From NCBI GenBank assembly GCA_963575745.1, contig CAUYUJ010017779.1, positions 91,001 through 155,000 of the forward strand: a stretch of 64,000 nt of DNA, in the 5' to 3' direction. Position 1 is the first letter of the stretch, and each line of letters starts with the position of its first letter. Source of the DNA: Prorocentrum cordatum (taxonomy: Eukaryota > Sar > Dinophyceae > Prorocentrales > Prorocentraceae). Shown here one piece after another: positions 54,434-64,000 of the stretch. A model generated the notes under the pieces. It saw only the letters and a program-made list of their open reading frames with translations. It had not been told where the DNA came from and did not search any database. The position numbers and the translations under genes were made by a program.

Positions 54434-54504
54434 GCGACAACACCCCCACTGTCCAAGACATCGTGCAGCTGCGGCAGTACACCAAGCAGCGCCTGGAGCC
54501 CCGC
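54434..54504 (+). CDS. exon of possible ion-channel-like protein
   Basis: After acceptor GCGCAAG|GCGAC the frame reads DNTPTVQDIVQLRQYTKQRL, then enters Arg-rich repeat sequence. From memory, this segment resembles the stretch that follows LDLVLRLRG in dinoflagellate EF-hand channel-like proteins. Joined to the exon ending at 24004 it restores RLKGDNTPTVQDIV with AAGGCG at both splice boundaries. Whether both belong to one gene cannot be shown here. The 3' end of the exon is approximate. Confidence 0.5.
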
Positions 54505-55076
54505 CGCCGCGGTCTGTGGCGCAGCCCCTCCACGGGGGGGAAGCTCCTCGTCGTCGTCGACGGCGTCGGCGTCGGCGTTTTCGTCGTAATCGCCGTCGCC
54601 GTCGCAATCGTCTCGTCGTCGTGGTTGTCGGCGTGAGCTTCGGCTTCGGGGGCAATCCTCTGGCGGGCAGGGCTGACAGGGAGTCACCACAAAGGTGGGT
54701 CTCCAGCATCCAGGTGCCGGAGCGAAGTTCGAGGCGTTGTTTGTTTGATCTCGGAGGCTCTGGAGCGTTTTGGGTAGCCCGTGTCTTCGAGGAAAGCTGC
54801 GCTTCCTCCAGGAAGCACTCACGCCCCATGTGCTGCCCGCCCCTTCCCTTGGCGTTGCCTGGCTCTGGGGCGCTCCCAGAGATGAGTAGCGCAGGACAGC
54901 GGGGTCGTCTTCACCGACCTTGGCGCCCAAGCTGCGCTCGCGAGGTCGCGCGCGAGCGCCCTCGTTTTCAGAGGAGCGCGCCGCGCTGGCGGCCCGCGCA
55001 GGCTCTGCGGCGTCAGGCCGCCCTACCATCTCGCGCCAGGCCCGGTTGTGTTCGTCGCCCATGTGGTGACTCCTTC
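54505..55076. other. gene-free stretch with GTC repeats
   Basis: GTCGTC/GGCGTC units at 54545-54630, then GC-rich unique DNA. A minus-strand frame (MGDEHNRAWREMVGRPDA) and a related one near 59770-59830 share a motif, but no gene is called. Confidence 0.35.
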
Positions 55077-55269
55077 TGTTGTGGAGGACGATCAATGGAG
55101 AGGAAGCGTGCTGCCAAACAATTCCCAGATGTCTGAAGCATGTCTTAAACATGGTTTCAACACGCAACAGACATGTTGAAAACATGCTTATACCATGTTC
55201 CGACATTTTGAGCACATTTGAAATTCAGGGATAGGACTGTTAGGGTGTCCATTGTCGTGGCGTCCACAA
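55077..55269. mobile_element. family L element
   Basis: GTTGTGGAGGACGATCAATG at left and CATTGTCGTGGCGTCCACAA at right are inverted copies. The flanks read GGCGTTG...TGGCTCTGG-like sequence seen also at 54850. Confidence 0.75.
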
Positions 55270-55322
55270 TCCTGTTTGGCGTTGTCTGGCCCTGGAGCGC
55301 TCCAAGACTGGGAGCAGGAGGC

Positions 55323-55425
55323 ACACCACCACCACCACCACCACCACCACCACCACCACCACCACCACCACCACCACCACCACCACCACCTTCCACCACC
55401 ACCACCACCACCACCACCACCTGGG
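55323..55425. repeat. (CAC)n microsatellite, with second block 55729-55797
   Basis: CAC trinucleotides in two blocks about 300 bases apart; poly-His frames are artefacts. Confidence 0.9.
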
Positions 55426-55797
55426 GGGACTCAGATAAGCTGGTGTGCGGGATGCGGGTGTGCACGATGTCCCGCGAGAGCGCCCGAAATGATCTGTCGC
55501 CGCACCGTGTGTTCCGACGCGCGGCCCTCCGTCTTGGGGAGGGCGCTTCGGCCACCGCGGACCCACGGCGAATCCACCGCGCCGCCTCGGGCGCGGTGGG
55601 TTCGCCGTGGGTTTGTTGCGGTGCCGGCGCCGTCTCGCGGGATGCAGGCGTTTGCCGTGGGTATTTGCCGTAGTGTCGGCGTCGTCCACTCATGCGCGTC
55701 GGGAACAGACGGCGCGGCGACACTATACACCACCACCACCACCACCACCACCACCACCACCACCACCACCACCACCACCACCACCACCACCACCATC

Positions 55798-56030
55798 CCT
55801 GCCTCCACCTTCCAGGTGTTGGTTGTGGCGCGTTTCCTTCTCCCTGCAAGAGGTGGCCTCGCCATCGAGAGAATGCCGAGGGGAGGGGGGACCCTCCTCT
55901 GCCTCCATCCTCGAGGTGGTGATGGTAGTGGTGTCGCATATCCTTCTCCCTGCAAGAGATGGCCTCGCCCTCGAGGGGAGGCCGAAGGGGGGGGACCCTC
56001 CTCTGCCTCCATCCTTTAGGTGGTGTTGGT
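55798..56030. repeat. three-unit tandem repeat
   Basis: TCCTTCTCCCTGCAAGAG, ATGGCCTCGCC and GGGACCCTCCTCTGCCTCCA recur at about 76-bp to 80-bp intervals. Confidence 0.7.
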
Positions 56031-56045
56031 GGCGCGTATCCATGG

Positions 56046-56363
56046 TTCATTTCTCATGTTTCGAAAGTTCTTTGAGTTTTTGGGGCTAAGGTCCTGTTGT
56101 TTCTAATTGTTCTCCTGGCCACTAGGGTTGTGGGAGTCGGTTATTGGAGAGGATTCGTGCCGCCAAATAATCTCCATATCTTTAATAGAAGTTTCAAGTA
56201 TGTTTGACATATATTAAAGCATGCTTGAAACATGCAAAGAACAGGTTTACACAGTTTAAACATATGTTTAATTCAATGATAGGATTGTTAGAGTGTCATT
56301 GTCATGGTATCCACAACACTGGGGGGGCCAGGAAAGTCAGAAACGAGCACACTTAGAAATGAA
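56046..56363. mobile_element. family M element split by family L
   Basis: TTCATTTCT and AGAAATGAA ends; TTTGAGTTTTTGGGGCTAAG and CCTGGCCACTAGG at left, GGGGGGCCAGGAAAGTCAG at right. A family L element (56127-56319) interrupts it exactly in the CCACTAGGG region. Confidence 0.7.
56127..56319. mobile_element. family L element nested in family M
   Basis: GTTGTGGGAG at left, ATGGTATCCACAAC at right; core TTCAATGATAGGATTGTTAG. Confidence 0.75.
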
Positions 56364-56660
56364 CGACGTGTGTCAGACCCGAGAGGCCTCAGACCCTTGA
56401 GTATTCCTTAGCTGATGAGTGCGGTGGCGATACCCCTGGCCGATACACGATTGGAGTTTCACTGGCTTCCAGACCCTGGATTCCTTACCCAAGGCTTCCT
56501 TATTCAATGCCTCCGCCGTGTCCCTCCCCCTGCCAGAGATGGCCTTACCCCTCGAGAGGCCGACGTGGGGGCAGCTCCCTCCGAGGCGGGAGGCGGCACG
56601 GGCAGCTCGGGGCGAGACCGGGCGCGGCCCGCCGGCGGAGAGGCCCGCATACCTCGTATT

Positions 56661-57455
56661 CGTCCTCCTCCTCCTCCTCCTCTTCCTCCTCCTCCTATTC
56701 CTCCTCTTCTGCCTCCTCCCCCTTTTCCTCCTCCTCCCTTTGCTCCTCCTCCTCCTCCTCCTCCTCCTCCTCCTCCTCCTCCTATTCCTGCTCCTCCTCC
56801 TCCTCCTCCTCCTCCTCCTCCTCCTCCTCCTCCTCCCTGCTATTCCTCCTCCTCCTCCTATTCCTGCTATTCCTCCTCCTCCTCCTCCTCCTCCTCCTCC
56901 CGCCCGCCGAGGGCCCAGGTCGGTCGGCGGCCAGCCCACGGGGAGAGGAAGCAAGAGGGGAGAGGGGGCGTGCCTGCGCGGAAGGCTCGGAAGTCCCCCC
57001 CTCCCCCCCGCCTTCCGGGAGGGCGTGCGGGCTTCCGGGAAGCCCCGCCGCCGTCTGAGGAGGCCGCGGGGCCATCTCTCGAGGAGGCGGCGGGCCGCGT
57101 TTTCTTCCTCGGGGGGGCGCCGGCCGTCCCGGCGGGGGCGCGAGCGCCGCAGGGGGCATCCGTGCTCCCTCGTTCTCGTCCTCCGTCCTATTCCTCCGCC
57201 GTCCTCCGTCCTCTTCCGTCCTCCTCTGGCTCTTCCTCCTCCCTCGGCTCCTCCTCCTCCTCCTCCGCCTCCGTCCTCCTCCTGCCCCTCCTCCTCCCTC
57301 GGCTCTTCCTCCTCCTCCTCCTCTACCGTCCTCCTCCTGCTCCTCCTCCTCCCTTGGCTCCTCCTCCTCCTCTCCAGGCTCCGCCTCCTCCTCCTGCTCC
57401 TCCTCCTCCTGCTCCTCATCTTCCTCCTCCTCCTCCTCCTCCTCCTCCTTCCCCC
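56661..57455. repeat. CTC microsatellite blocks
   Basis: 56661-56905 and 57180-57455 are CTC/TTC trinucleotides around a GC-rich spacer. The 548-residue minus-strand frame over them is Arg/Gly/Glu repeat. Confidence 0.85.
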
Positions 57456-57639
57456 GCCTCCTCCCTCCTCACTTCCCCCTCGCTCGCCGCCGACCGGGGG
57501 CTCCCCGCCCAGGCGGGGCGCGGCCACGCGGCGGGTGCCAGTCGTCCTGGCATCGCTCGGGCGGGTGCGTCTTATTCGAGCAGTGGCGAGGCGTCCGGGC
57601 ACGCCTGTAGGCCCACCGAAGAATGATCTGAGATCCTTT

Positions 57640-57815
57640 TGCGATCTGCACGACATGTTCTCAGAGCGTGTATGATTGAGACTGTCTCGTTTGAGCACAT
57701 CGGGCTTATGTTCTAAGAATATGGTCTTTGCTTTTCGACCGTTTTTGGGTTCTGAGAACATGTCGTGGTAATCCGATAGGGCTCCGGGGACGGTCGGTCC
57801 CTGCTCAACGTATGT
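57640..57815. mobile_element. family J element
   Basis: CACGACATGTTCTCAGAG and TTCTGAGAACATGTCGTGG inverted repeats; GGACGGTCGGTCCCTGCTCA as at 17981-18160. Confidence 0.65.
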
Positions 57816-58704
57816 TGGCGCGGCCAGCGCCCAACTTATTCTAGAGCATTCCGGGCCATCTTGGGGAAAAGTCGTCGGCGAGTCTGGGGGGAAGTGAGAA
57901 GGGGCGGGCCTTCGTTTTAAACCTTCCCAGAAAAGATAAAACAAAACACGTCTCGGCCTTCTCCTTCGCATTTCCTCCCCTCGCCCGCCGCCGAAAAAAA
58001 CGCGCACGAAGCCAGACAAGTCGCGGGTACTGGGCGTCCGAGCGATAGCAAGTCGTGGGCGGAAGCGTCTTGGTTGCAGCGGCGGGAGGCCTCGTCGCGT
58101 TTCGGGGCAGCCGTCGGGTGCATTTCGGAGGAGGAGGAGATGGTACCCATACCGCTACCCCTTCCTCGTTTTCCCTTTTGGTGGCCTCCTGGGAGGCCCT
58201 CGTCGCCACGGCTGAATTCGCTTCGTAATTTTGGCTGGAACGCACCCCGGGAGAAGTCCGGGAAGTAGCCGTATCCGTATTTTTTGGTTTCCCCAGCAAC
58301 GGGGCCGAATGAGGCACAGCAGGCGAAGGAGGAGAAGAAGAAGCGCGCGGCAGGGGTTAGGGGCACGTTCAGAGCGTGGAGTTCCTGATCGTGTGCGCCG
58401 GAGCGCGTGCACAGCGAGGAAGTGGAGGTCCCCAGAGGAGCAGAGCTCGAGCCGAGGGACCACGGTTCTGGGCGCTCGTGGGCAGAAAGCGCTTCGAGGG
58501 TCGAAGGGCCATGCCTTCGAGGGTCGAAGGAGTTGACGTCTTCGAGGGTCGAGGGGGGGTGGTGCCTCTGCCTCGGGCGGAGGGCGGCGGATGCCGGCGG
58601 CAGCACAACACGAGGGCGGCTCCGCCGGCGGAGGCCGGCGTCAGGAGATGTTGGCTCGCCAAGGGGTGGCAAGGTTTGCAGGAGCTTATTTTTGTTGGCG
58701 GATT
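57816..58704. other. unassigned stretch with a shared 100-bp segment
   Basis: 58155-58270 (GGCCTCCTGGGAGGCCCTCG, GAAGTAGCCGTATCCG) resembles 49555-49665 and 49740-49830. A short exon-like frame NEAQQAKEEKKKRAAG at about 58310-58360 follows an acceptor TTTCCCCAG but is not secure. Confidence 0.35.
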
Positions 58705-58869
58705 CAGGCAAGTTTACTTGCATGGCGTTCGCCGCCCCCCCCCCCCCTAGCCCCTCTTCAAGCGAATACTAGCGTGCAATGCCTTCCGATTTGCGTGATT
58801 TCCGCGCCCCCCCCCTGGGCTTGCTTCAGGCTCAGCCCCCCCCCCCGTCCATGCAAGTAAACTTGCCAG
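58705..58869. mobile_element. family O element
   Basis: 165 bp: CAGGCAAGTTTACTTGCATG at left and CATGCAAGTAAACTTGCCAG at right, inverted copies of about 20 bp. Confidence 0.85.
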
Positions 58870-60091
58870 AGTCTAAAAAAAACAGGCTCTAGAGAGAACC
58901 CGGGCGCTCTTTCGGCACGATTACTTTCCCCAGAGCTCAGCGCCCAAACGTGCGAGTCCAGAGGTCGGTGCCCGACAGCATGTTTCGTGCTTGGAAAACA
59001 GAGGGTTCCTGGAGCCCGCCGTACAGAGTCCGGCTTAAATAAGGAACAGTTACTTTTCAAACGGGGCTCGGTCGTTCTTTTGGTTTGCATGCGTTCCACT
59101 TCCTTTTTGGCGGCGAGCCCCCCTGGTGTTCCTTCGGACTTGCTAGACTTACTTGGAAGAAAAGGGGCTTCGTTCCTTAATTATCGTTCCTTAGGTCAGG
59201 CCGAATACTGTATCCGCATCTGCGCCGTAGCTGCGGCATCGCTTGCAGGACACCTTGGCCGCGACCCCGCGGGTGTACGAAGCGACTCGTCTCGCGGGCG
59301 CCTCGCGCCCTGGGCTCAAGACCGCGAGGGCGGGGGTGCGGCTATGCCCGCCGCTCGTGGGTTGGCACGGGGGTCCTCAAAGAGGAGGGCGAGTCCGGAG
59401 GCAGCGGCAACGGCTTGTCGGTGGGGGCCCCGCCGCCGTCCAGGCGCGGCAGTTTGCTCTCCACAGCGGGAGTCCTCGACTGCTCTCGGGTCCCCGGACC
59501 TTCATGTCGATCGATCTGGCTCGAAGCAAAGTGGCGCATTCCGAGGGGGCCTGTAGGGTTCTGGCCATGGTTGTTCACAGTGTTGAAATCTGCCCCTCGC
59601 GATCTTGGTGGCAAGGCGAGCTGTCTTGCAGTGTCAGCTGAGCGACGCAACAAAATGGGGACGTCGAAACCTGGGAACGTTCGCGCCGACATTCTCGCCT
59701 AAGTTGCCCGCGTAAGGTCTCGCGTAAGTGCCCTCGTCCCCAACGTGGCGTGCCGCGCAGGCGGCCCGTGTCAGCCGCGGCGCGACGTCGCTGTATCATC
59801 TCGCGTGAGGCCCGCTTCCTGTCGTCGCTCAGCTGATGTGTGGGCTGTGGGAGGCTGGTCGAAAGGGCCGCTGCCTGTGGGGCAGAAGTGGTGCCACGAA
59901 ACACCTCCTCCTCATGTCGAGGGCCTCCCGCTCCCGGCGCTCGGCGCGGAGCGTGGGCCTCGCGCTCGGGTCTTGGGCGTCCGGAGTGGGCACGGCAGGC
60001 TCGCGCGGTGTCGACCCGCGGCGACCCCGCCGCCAGCGTTCACAGTTGAACGCCTCCGGCGACCCAGAATCGGTCGTTGTGGAACGATCTG
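58870..60091. other. mostly unassigned; one weak exon candidate
   Basis: At about 59248 an acceptor GCTTGCAG|G opens DTLAATPRVYEATRLAGASR on the plus strand, but the minus strand is equally open from 59342 to 59692. No product is recognised in the stretch. Confidence 0.3.
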
Positions 60092-60286
60092 TCGGGTCGG
60101 GCGAAAGGGGGGGATTGGGAAAGGGGGGGTTACGAAATTTGCTGCATGCAGCTGGTTTCGGCCTCACCGAGGGGCCCATTCCTCGATACATAGCCGCCTC
60201 CGGCGCCGGGAGGCGCCGGGAAAATCAGCTACGTGAGCTGATTCTCAAACCCCCCCTTTGCTATCCCCCCCTTTCGCCCGACCCGA
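60092..60286. mobile_element. family N element
   Basis: CGGGTCGGGCGAAAGGGG at left, CCCCCTTTCGCCCGACCCG at right; ATCTG outside both ends (60087-60091, 60287-60291). Confidence 0.85.
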
Positions 60287-60398
60287 ATCTGGCGTTTCGG
60301 AAACGGCCGATCGTTCAAGATGAAACGCTCAAACGCTCCCCGCGGTGTCAGAGACCATCGCCAAAGTCGGCACGACACAGACCTGCCGCGCTGACAGG

Positions 60399-60583
60399 CA
60401 AGGGCACGATGCCCGACAACAAATGCTGTCCAGCCCCGGCAGCGCCCGCTGTTGGGCAGGCGTCCTCCTCGCTCGAATGGACAACGTCCGCGGCAGCGAG
60501 GACAGCGAGCACTGCTCAAAATGAGCAGGAACTGCTGCTGGGCATCGTACCCGTTCTGTCCGTGCACGTGTCGTGCGTGCGGG
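60399..60583 (-). mobile_element. family F element, inverted
   Basis: Reverse-complement copy: GGGCACGATGCCCGACAACA, CAAAATGAGCAGGAACTGCT, GGGCATCGTACCCGTTCTGT. Confidence 0.75.
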
Positions 60584-61435
60584 CAGGTGAGGCTTGCGCA
60601 GCGGGGACTGGACAGAGGACAGACGTCGTCATCACATGGATCATAATAAACTTTCGGAGCTCCGCGCAGTTTTTTATTTGAAATCCAGATGTCCTGGCTG
60701 AGTACCCATTTTTCGAGGGTCCTGGGTCCCATGGGTTTCCCAGCATTCGGGGGATCGGCCGTCGGGGAATTCGGGGCCTCGACCACCTGAGGGGGGCCAC
60801 CTCCAGGGGCAAGATCCAGCGACTCTCAGAGAATGTGCTCTCGGCGAGAGTTTTCTGGGGCTCCCACGAGTTGCCTCCCCCCCCCCACCCCCCCAGAGGG
60901 TAAGGGCCCCCCCCGGGTTCCCGAAAGACGCCCCCCCCGAATCTGGGAGCCTTGAGACGGGCGCTTTCTGGCCACACCATTCGGGAAACGATCTACTACA
61001 AGATGGGTACACTATATGGTTCGTGTCGGACGCGCGCCTGAAGGAGGACACATCGTATCAGTATGTCTCTGTGCGTCCCAAGGGGTCAGCCAGAGCGCCG
61101 GATCTGGCAGGATCCTGCAGCGACAGGGGCGCATTGCCCTGGGCTTGGGCGCAGGACGCTGCAGGATTCGGCAGGATCCTGCAAAACCTGACTGACCCCG
61201 GGACTGGACTGATCCGGGTCAGCAGATAGCCGACGAGCGATGGGAAACCCTTGGGCCCTCCGAGACCGAGCACTCCGCGAGGGCATCTCGGTGAAGGCGC
61301 ACTTCGGCCCCGGGTGGGCCCCGCGCAGGGTCCTACCTTTTGCGGGCCAACCGGACAGGACTTGCACGGGTCCAAGAAATCCGCGCGGTCCTCCGAAAGG
61401 TTAGGTTTGCACAGTTGGTGGTTCATCCACTACGG
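60584..61435. other. gene-free stretch
   Basis: Contains short CAGGATCCTGCA palindromic motifs (61107-61190) and C tracts near 60870-60950. No exon recognised. Confidence 0.4.
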
Positions 61436-61618
61436 TACTCCAGATTTCGTAATAAAAGGGAGGGGGTCTGGACCCTCCAAGACAAGCCATTTCAAACCTC
61501 CCCCGTGGGAGAACCCTCCAAAACATCGTCCCCAGACCCCCCCATGCCCTCCAAGATAGCCTGGAAGAGACCCCCCCCGAAATGAGACCCCCCTCCCTTT
61601 ATTACGAAATCTGGAGTA
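61436..61618. mobile_element. family A element
   Basis: TACTCCAGATTTCGTAATAA at left, ATTACGAAATCTGGAGTA at right, TA outside both ends. Confidence 0.9.
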
Positions 61619-61970
61619 GGCATTTCAAGTAAGAAACCAGCCTGCCAGCAGGTGCCACGCAGAAGTTTCGTATCCCCCGATGGCCCGTGGGATCCACGTA
61701 ATCTCGGGAGCACCTCGGGACCTCCAAGCATCGACTGCAACCGTACCCTCCGAGTTCTTGTGGCAAGATGCCTCATGGTAGTGATGTGTCTATCGTACGC
61801 TCTGCATGTCCTTCCACCCTGCTGTTCCTCTCGCACACGTTGACGCTCGATGCCCACGGCGGCGTCAACATCTTCGTAGTATGTGCGTTCCTCCTTCAAT
61901 GCTAGCGCGCTTGCCTGCGACATCATGCCGCGTACTTCTTGACTTCCGCTGAGCTGTCGCGCAGCCACAG

Positions 61971-62043
61971 GAGAAGCTGGAGACCAAGATACTGAACAGA
62001 CTGGACGAGACTCTTGCAGCGACGAAGACGGTCCGCATGCCCA
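61971..62043 (+). CDS. candidate coiled-coil exon
   Basis: GCAGCCACAG|G is followed by EKLETKILNRLDETLAATKT, then VRMPR, before GGAGG repeats. The residues form a plausible amphipathic helix. The AG|GAGGG right edge next to a purine array resembles the intron of the first gene at 1340-1629. Family unknown, no neighbouring exon found. Confidence 0.4.
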
Positions 62044-62172
62044 GGAGGGAGGAGGGAAGGAGGGAGGGAGGGAGGACGTCGGAGGGAGGGCGAGAGAAGC
62101 GAGGAAGGAAGGAGGGAGGAGGGAGGAAGGGAGGGATGAGGGAGGGAGGGAGGGAGGGAGGGAGATGGGAAG
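62044..62172. repeat. (GGAG)n purine array
   Basis: GGAGGGAGG and AAGGAGG units. Confidence 0.85.
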
Positions 62173-62654
62173 GAGGAGTCCTGCTGGTGCAGGGGGGGCT
62201 GCTTCCTTCGCTCCCTGCTGCTGCCGCCCATAAAAGCCATGGTGCTCCTCCTCCTCCTCCTCCTCGAGACGCCAGCTGACAGCCCGTAGCCCGTGATAAT
62301 CCCCTCCAGGCCAACCCTCGAAATCAACGTTAGGCAAACAACAACGGCGACGACAATGACAACGACGACTCCGTCTACGATGACGAGTGCGAGAGGAGGA
62401 CGACGAGAAACGACAAGCGACAACGAGAGGCGACGACGGCGATGACTGAGGACGACGACGACGACGACGGATGACAAACGACGCCGACGCGGTGGTGAGC
62501 AAGGGCGCCGCCAGGCGGGGCGGCAGACCCCCCCGCCATTGTGTCTGCTTCCCTCCTCTCCGTGCTGAGGGAGGCTCCCCCTGCAAGGGGACTTCCAGGA
62601 GGCTCTCTATGAGGCACTCGGATCAGGGGCAACGTTAATTGTGGGGGGGATCGG

Positions 62655-62693
62655 CCCAGAGAGAGAGAGAGAGAGAGAAACATATAGAGAGAT

Positions 62694-62730
<37 letters not shown>

Positions 62731-62830
62731 GACAGACGGAGCGAGATAGAGAGAGAGAGAGAGAGAACAACAAAAAGAAGAAACAGGAAACGAGATAATG
62801 AAGCAAAGACAAAGAGAGAGAGAGAGGGGG
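62655..62830. repeat. (GA)n dinucleotide array
   Basis: GA dinucleotides with short interruptions; minus-strand Ser/Leu frames are artefacts. Confidence 0.9.
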
Positions 62831-62940
62831 GAGCCATCGGCCCCCGATCGCCCGCCCCTCGCCGATGCGGGCCCGATGCCCCACCCCGCCCACGACCCTG
62901 CGGCTCCTCGATCGGGAGCCTGGTGCCGATCAGTTGACGA

Positions 62941-63205
62941 TGTACTGCCGATGCCGGGTCGATGCTCGAAGCAGAAGCATCGGCATACAGTCGACCCGCA
63001 GAGTAAGGATAGGCATCCCTCCCAAGGGTACCCTTGCATCCTTGCTTCCTGGGTCCATCCTGGGACACTTTCGTTGGCCGCGGCCCGCTCGAAAAGCTTC
63101 GAGATGGGCGTCCCAGGGCCTTGCATCCTCATCGCGTATCCTTACTCTGCGGGCTGATTGTACTGCCGATGCCAGGCCGATGCTCGAAGCAGAAACATCG
63201 GCGTA
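62941..63205. mobile_element. family C element between 47-bp direct repeats
   Basis: TGTACTGCCGATGCC...GATGCTCGAAGCAGA occurs at 62941-62987 and 63159-63205. Each repeat can fold (TGCCGATG with CATCGGCA). Between them lies family C with perfect 17-bp ends, CCCGCAGAGTAAGGATA (62995-63011) and its complement (63137-63153). Confidence 0.8.
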
Positions 63206-63211
63206 AAAGTA

Positions 63212-63340
63212 AACTTTTGGCGCTCCGCGCGGATTTCTTGGATCGGCGCCTCCTCCGGCGCTGCCCCTGGCGCGCCCGTCCCGCGCAAGGGAGGAGGGTC
63301 CAGCGCAGGTCCAAGAGATCCGTGCGGAGCGCCAGAAGTT
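63212..63340. mobile_element. family G element
   Basis: AACTTTTGGCGCTCCGCGCG at left, CGGAGCGCCAGAAGTT at right; core CTCCTCCGGCGCTGCCCCTG. Confidence 0.8.
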
Positions 63341-64000
63341 TTCGTTCATGGCGTTTTTCGTTGGTTCTTCTACATGCCCCCCCCCCCGAGTCAGTCCCTC
63401 CCCCCTGACGTACAGTCGGGCCTGATGGGCAGGTCGACCCTGCCAAATCAAGGGCACCCTTAGGTACCCTTGCGTCCTGTGCCTCGCGACCCGTGCCTCC
63501 TGCGTGTCCTGTCCACTCGAGGCCGACGGTGGCCTCTCGCCCCAGCCGGGCCAGCCCCCCGCCCGGGGCCCCAGATCGCTGGGCCGCGCGGCGCCGCCGA
63601 GAGGGGCGCTGCGCAGAGGGGCGGTGTGCCGCGACCCCCCGCGAGGGGCGCGAGGAGAGGTGCCTCCGCGCCCCGCGGGGGGGCCCCGCCGCGGGCGCGA
63701 GGGCGGGCGCCCCTCTCTCTTCGGGTGGGGGGCGTGGGGCGAGGGCGCGGAGGGCGGAGAGCGCGCGGGCGCGAGGGCGCGAGGGGAGCGCGGAGGAGGG
63801 CGTGACCGCGAGGGATGGGCCGATGCGGGGGGCACCAGGCTGGGGAGGATCGGGGTGCCGTGGCGGCGCGTCGGGCGGCCGTCCCCGGCACCTGCCCCCT
63901 GCCGCCACCTCCACGCCCGCCCCCGCGCTGCGCCCGCTTCTCCCCTGCCCCCCTCCTCCCACTCCTCGCCTCCCCTTCCTGCCCTTCCTCCTCCTCCTCG
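63341..64000. other. very GC-rich end of window, no gene assigned
   Basis: Open in most frames because stops are rare at this composition; ends in a CTC run. A coding role cannot be excluded but nothing is recognisable. Confidence 0.4.

Noticed and set aside
56373-58019. 548-residue minus-strand frame
   Set aside because: Arg/Gly/Glu product of CTC arrays; no conserved segment.

Overview
This window looks like nuclear DNA of a dinoflagellate. Two near-copies of the dinoflagellate spliced leader lie at 2584-2604 and 37435-37455. Reconstructed introns use GC or GA donors with AG|G acceptors. The sequence is GC-rich, and coding exons are tiny islands in a sea of short inverted-repeat elements, microsatellites and retrotransposon debris. 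The exact genus cannot be fixed from sequence alone; a Prorocentrum-like or other core dinoflagellate fits. Most long open frames here are translations of low-complexity DNA and are not annotated as genes.

Genes. (1) 68-1908: the 3' part of an unrecognised helical protein with one GC-AG intron of purine repeat. (2) 35665-53425: an ERp29-like endoplasmic reticulum chaperone in seven exons (about 279 residues), rebuilt by joining phase-0 exons. Its first intron is about 13.7 kb. (3) Isolated candidate exons: an EF-hand (16126-16215), an EF-like exon (19073-19154), an acidic exon ending LDLVVRLKG (23842-24004) and an exon DNTPTVQDIVQLRQY (54434-54504). The last two join in frame and may belong to one ion-channel-like gene, which would place the whole ERp29-like gene inside its roughly 30-kb intron. 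Weaker exon candidates lie at 13354, 31235 (minus strand), 33268, 59248 and 61971.

Mobile DNA. About fifty copies of at least sixteen families of 130-240 bp elements with terminal inverted repeats (labels A-P are mine) are scattered throughout, several nested in one another. Family A has TA target duplications. Family B has 7-9 bp duplications, and one copy carries GTAAGT at its edge with TTGCAG in the duplication, so it is a complete intron. Several introns of the ERp29-like gene are such elements or stacks of them. These are introner elements, the most interesting system here. A decayed LINE (37435-about 47080), with a spliced-leader-like sequence at its 5' end, lies inside the first ERp29-like intron. 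It is split by two tandem units of 1.66 and 2.03 kb, made mostly of a degenerate GTGAGTA 7-mer.

Layout: 1-3 kb gene 1 and leader relic; 3-16 kb microsatellites and families D, E, F, G, K, L; 16-24 kb EF-hand-type exons, a 0.9-kb GTA array and families C, F, I, J; 24-35 kb repeats and families A, B, H, N, P; 35.6-53.4 kb ERp29-like gene with the LINE, the satellite and nested elements; 54-64 kb one channel-like exon, then families E, L, M, J, O, N, F, A, C, G with CTC, CCA and GA arrays.
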